This document shows positions 61,686-64,000 of a DNA stretch of 64,000 nucleotides, piece after piece (position 1 is the stretch's first letter; every line of letters starts with the position of its first letter). Source of the DNA: Rhodothermales bacterium. Lineage in GTDB: Bacteria; Bacteroidota; Rhodothermia; Rhodothermales; VXPQ01. Position numbers and translations under genes: made by a program. Under the pieces are notes generated by a model. The model was not told where the DNA came from. It saw only the letters and a program-made list of their open reading frames with translations, and made no database searches. The DNA lies in the NCBI GenBank assembly GCA_022825385.1, contig JAJDWX010000032.1, positions 1 through 64,000 of the forward strand. The letters run 5' to 3'.

Positions 61686-62606
61686 CTATATCGAATGCCA
61701 TACAGTCTCCGGTGGCCCGAATGTACCATATCCACCCTGATTGCTTCGTCGGATTGGTGATCGCAGGATGAAAGATATACTCCAGGAAGGGTACCAGCGA
61801 TTACGATCTGATATGGACGGATGATAGTGGGCATGAGCCAGAAGAGATTTGACAACGTGTGGTGAGGCTGGTTTTCTCCAGATCGGCCAGGAATAATAAC
61901 CGGATTTCCATGATCCTGAACATCCTTGAGTAAGCGTACGGTCTCGACTTGCAAAGACCGGATGCATACTCAAGCCCAAAAGAGCCAGTGCCTCGGCACC
62001 CGGATTACTTGGTTTGTTTTCTGAACTGGGATTATTGGCCCTCAGGGCATATACCCTGTCGTCGACAACATCCCATCCCAATGAGGGGAGATTGCTTTTA
62101 TAGTCCCACGGTCCTAGTAAGGCAGTCTCAATGTCCTCACTCAAGGTGTCGGTGAGAATTTTGCGTACCATTCCCAAAAATTTCTGTTGCCCAGCCATAA
62201 AATATAAGTCGGAGGGTTTTGCCACACCCTTTTTGTCCAAACTCCCTTCGGCCACCATAGCCATGGCCAGATTGCCACTTCGGTCACATTGCTTGGCTTG
62301 GTTGACATAGGATCTGATGTCTTGCGCTCTCAATTTCAATTCATCGGCTTTCGGAATATTTGATCCATCTGCCCGCCTCGGATTAAGGGCTACACTTTTT
62401 TGCCAATATGCAAATGTCTGTACTGCTTGGTTTACAATGCTATCAATAGTAAATTTCTCATTGACGACGGCGTGAGGGGTAATGTCTTCACTCCACCACA
62501 AAAGTGGTTGCTCGTTCTCGTTGGCAAATGCTACTTGCACACCGAGAGCCGCCAGAAATCCCAAGGGATTCGTACCTTCTAGGCCAGTGAGATGAGTCCC
62601 TTTCAT
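61686..62606 (-). CDS. csb3: Type I-G (I-U) CRISPR protein Csb3/Cas8-like
   Basis: A 306-residue protein starting MKGTHLTGLEGTNPLGFLAA, the N-terminal form of Csb3-type large subunits, with a later WPIWRKPASPH segment and a GGYGTFGPPETVW end. Its ATG overlaps the stop of cas3 (ATGA, 62603-62606), the gene order seen in type I-U/I-G loci. GC content and codons differ from the chromosome to the left. Assignment rests on pattern and context, not on a search. Confidence 0.7.
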   Translation of the reverse strand: MKGTHLTGLEGTNPLGFLAALGVQVAFANENEQPLLWWSEDITPHAVVNEKFTIDSIVNQAVQTFAYWQKSVALNPRRADGSNIPKADELKLRAQDIRSYVNQAKQCDRSGNLAMAMVAEGSLDKKGVAKPSDLYFMAGQQKFLGMVRKILTDTLSEDIETALLGPWDYKSNLPSLGWDVVDDRVYALRANNPSSENKPSNPGAEALALLGLSMHPVFASRDRTLTQGCSGSWKSGYYSWPIWRKPASPHVVKSLLAHAHYHPSISDRNRWYPSWSISFILRSPIRRSNQGGYGTFGPPETVWHSI

Positions 62607-64000
62607 GCCTGCTTTGCCTCTTCTGCACTTTGCTGGTGATCGGACAGACGCAGAACGGCTTCTAACCACGCCAAGCCATGGTATCCATAGCGCTGTACCA
62701 AGCGCCAGAAACGATCAGCCATATCGAGCGCCAGAGAACTTTCCACTTGATCGGAGTTCGCTTGCATGCAGTGACTCCCCAGCGTGCATGAAAGTGCTTG
62801 CGGATCCGGATCCTCAATGATCGGCAGCAACGGACGTGCCCAGCCATGGTGGCTCCCGACGAGATGTAGCACCAGGTCTTTGTCGTGAGCCAAACCGAGA
62901 ATATCGCTGTTTGACTTGATCATGGCAACGCTTGCGATTTCGTGTCGCATTCCCCTTGGGTATTTCTGAACCCGTCGAACACCCGGCAACGATTTAGCCA
63001 GTGGTTTGTCGCGATGCATTTCCTGTGCAACCGGATCATCACCAACCAACTGTAACTGAAAACGCTGATCTACCTTGCCAAGATCATGCAACCGACCAGC
63101 AAGTTTAAGGTCTTCGGCTATGGCAGGAGAAAAGCCCAGATGCTTCGCAGTGCTTGCCGCTCGCTTGCTAACGCCCTCCAGATGCCGTTCCAACGGGATG
63201 CTTGTTTCTGTCAGTGAGCCGGTTTCATCGGAACCGTCCATAACGCCGGCGTCCACTACTGGTTTCTTCGTTTCCCTGTGCCGTTCTGTCAGGACATAGT
63301 AGCCATTGGCCGAATTCTCGCCACCGGCGCCGACAGGAATGATCTCGAAATTGTTTTTCAGCCTTTCAATGATTTTTTGTAGCGAGGAAAAACGCCCGCT
63401 TTGTTTGTCTGTCTGTGCCGTGAGCCAATCGGCGACACGCACGGAGACCGGCGTAGCCGCCTCAGCCTCGTCGGCAGGAGTGGGTGGAGAATCTATATGG
63501 GGTAATCGTGGATCAAGGCGCAGCGTTGCCCTGCGCCCATATTCGACCTGGGCTGCGTCACCCAAATCCTCTACCGGAGCCTCGGAAAGCGGGTCCCATG
63601 TTCCTGCACTCAATCCCCCTTGCTCCGGATTCACAATGAGTACATCACCGGGACGGATGTTCTTGACCTCGACATGTTCGACTCCATTGGCTACCCCTGA
63701 CCAACGTACGTATTCTCTGGAGTGGGATGTACGCTGAAAAGGAGAATCTTCCAATTCCTGTGCTTGAGCTACATCGGCGATATCTACCTCGGGAAACTTT
63801 GCCAGCCACGCCCTGACGGCTGCAATGGGAACCTGTACGAATTCGGCTTGTCGGGGAGGAACAAGACGTAACGCCTCCGGGGACAAATCCCAGCGCCACA
63901 GGATTGAAACGTCTGCCGAATGATTCTGGTCAATACCATGCAGAAACCATTCGATTGGGGGTTGCACTATAGGCTCTGGACGGGTTTGAACCCATGCATC
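62603..64000 (-). CDS. cas3: Cas3, C-terminal part with HD nuclease (partial, runs off window)
   Basis: 466 visible residues of a longer protein; the frame is open through the right edge. The HD nuclease domain lies at the C-terminus, as in type I-G (I-U) Cas3: HDLGK, then RHEIAS and LHLVGSHHGWARP. The region before it (SILWRWDLSPEALRLVPP) follows the helicase part that lies outside. Cas3 degrades DNA bound by Cascade. Remaining cas genes and any repeat array must lie to the right. Confidence 0.8.
   Translation of the reverse strand, partial: DAWVQTRPEPIVQPPIEWFLHGIDQNHSADVSILWRWDLSPEALRLVPPRQAEFVQVPIAAVRAWLAKFPEVDIADVAQAQELEDSPFQRTSHSREYVRWSGVANGVEHVEVKNIRPGDVLIVNPEQGGLSAGTWDPLSEAPVEDLGDAAQVEYGRRATLRLDPRLPHIDSPPTPADEAEAATPVSVRVADWLTAQTDKQSGRFSSLQKIIERLKNNFEIIPVGAGGENSANGYYVLTERHRETKKPVVDAGVMDGSDETGSLTETSIPLERHLEGVSKRAASTAKHLGFSPAIAEDLKLAGRLHDLGKVDQRFQLQLVGDDPVAQEMHRDKPLAKSLPGVRRVQKYPRGMRHEIASVAMIKSNSDILGLAHDKDLVLHLVGSHHGWARPLLPIIEDPDPQALSCTLGSHCMQANSDQVESSLALDMADRFWRLVQRYGYHGLAWLEAVLRLSDHQQSAEEAKQA

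Overview
The window looks like chromosomal DNA from a GC-rich member of the Bacteroidota/Rhodothermota lineage (Rhodothermales-like). This is inferred from a type IX secretion C-terminal sorting domain of the 'NYPNPFNPST' type, DUF5686/CarboxypepD_reg outer-membrane proteins, a fused alpha/beta 2-oxoacid dehydrogenase E1, a Bacteroides-like tRNA-Phe, one textbook Bacteroidota promoter (TTG-N21-TAnnTTTG, 44116-44147), and few strong Shine-Dalgarno sites. No rRNA or species marker is present, so the assignment stays at that level.

Layout. 0.2-5.7 kb: a same-strand sugar-acid/pentose block (TIM-barrel isomerase, alpha/beta hydrolase, ribulokinase, L-ribulose-5-P 4-epimerase, glycerate 2-kinase). 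5.7-9.6 kb: an accessory stretch with tRNA-Asp, a porin and tRNA-Phe, carrying three copies of a repeated promoter plus structured RNA. 8.6-11.2 kb: nadK and comM. 11.2-22.6 kb, minus strand: two DUF5686 paralogues, then an envelope cluster reading TPR protein, beta-barrel, HU, HU/SPOR protein, ExbB, ExbD. 22.9-26.4 kb: a heptaheme cytochrome-TPR lipoprotein and an EF-hand monoheme lipoprotein. 26.5-28.5 kb: a phased operator array, folB, a glutamine amidotransferase and maf. 28.9-33.1 kb: two duplicated coiled-coil membrane proteins, a sodium symporter and a LuxE-LuxC pair. 33.1-41.9 kb: an Nfu-like protein, YqjE/YqjD-like envelope proteins, adk, polyprenyl synthase, HPr, enzyme I and a metalloprotease-propeller-barrel protein. 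42-47.5 kb: a PQQ-type propeller lipoprotein, a PEGA-like protein and a large Calx-beta T9SS adhesin with a G13 tract. 47.6-56.8 kb: UbiA/EboC-like, TonB-dependent receptor, Wzi-like and sugar-phosphate transferase genes for surface polysaccharide, and the E1 fusion. 56.9-60.7 kb: bcp, a lipoprotein, gatB, tpiA. 60.8-64 kb: decayed HEPN-type modules abutting a lower-GC type I-G (I-U) CRISPR-Cas block that runs off the right end.

The most unusual signals are non-coding. (1) Four 17-bp palindromes at an exact 31-bp period upstream of folB, and two more at the same 31-bp spacing inside the adk reading frame. (2) A bipartite motif GGTTAY-N17-GTCTATAGGG present five times with invariant spacing. 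In three copies it is followed by the same two-hairpin RNA with compensatory base changes; in the other two it precedes comM and the HEPN-associated gene. (3) A dispersed element starting GGATAC[G/T]CTGAT at gene borders, sometimes running into genes that share an N-terminal SAEN(S/T)AD-type motif. (4) A G13 tract in the signal peptide of the Calx-beta adhesin. (5) A HEPN gene cut off exactly where the CRISPR-Cas block begins.
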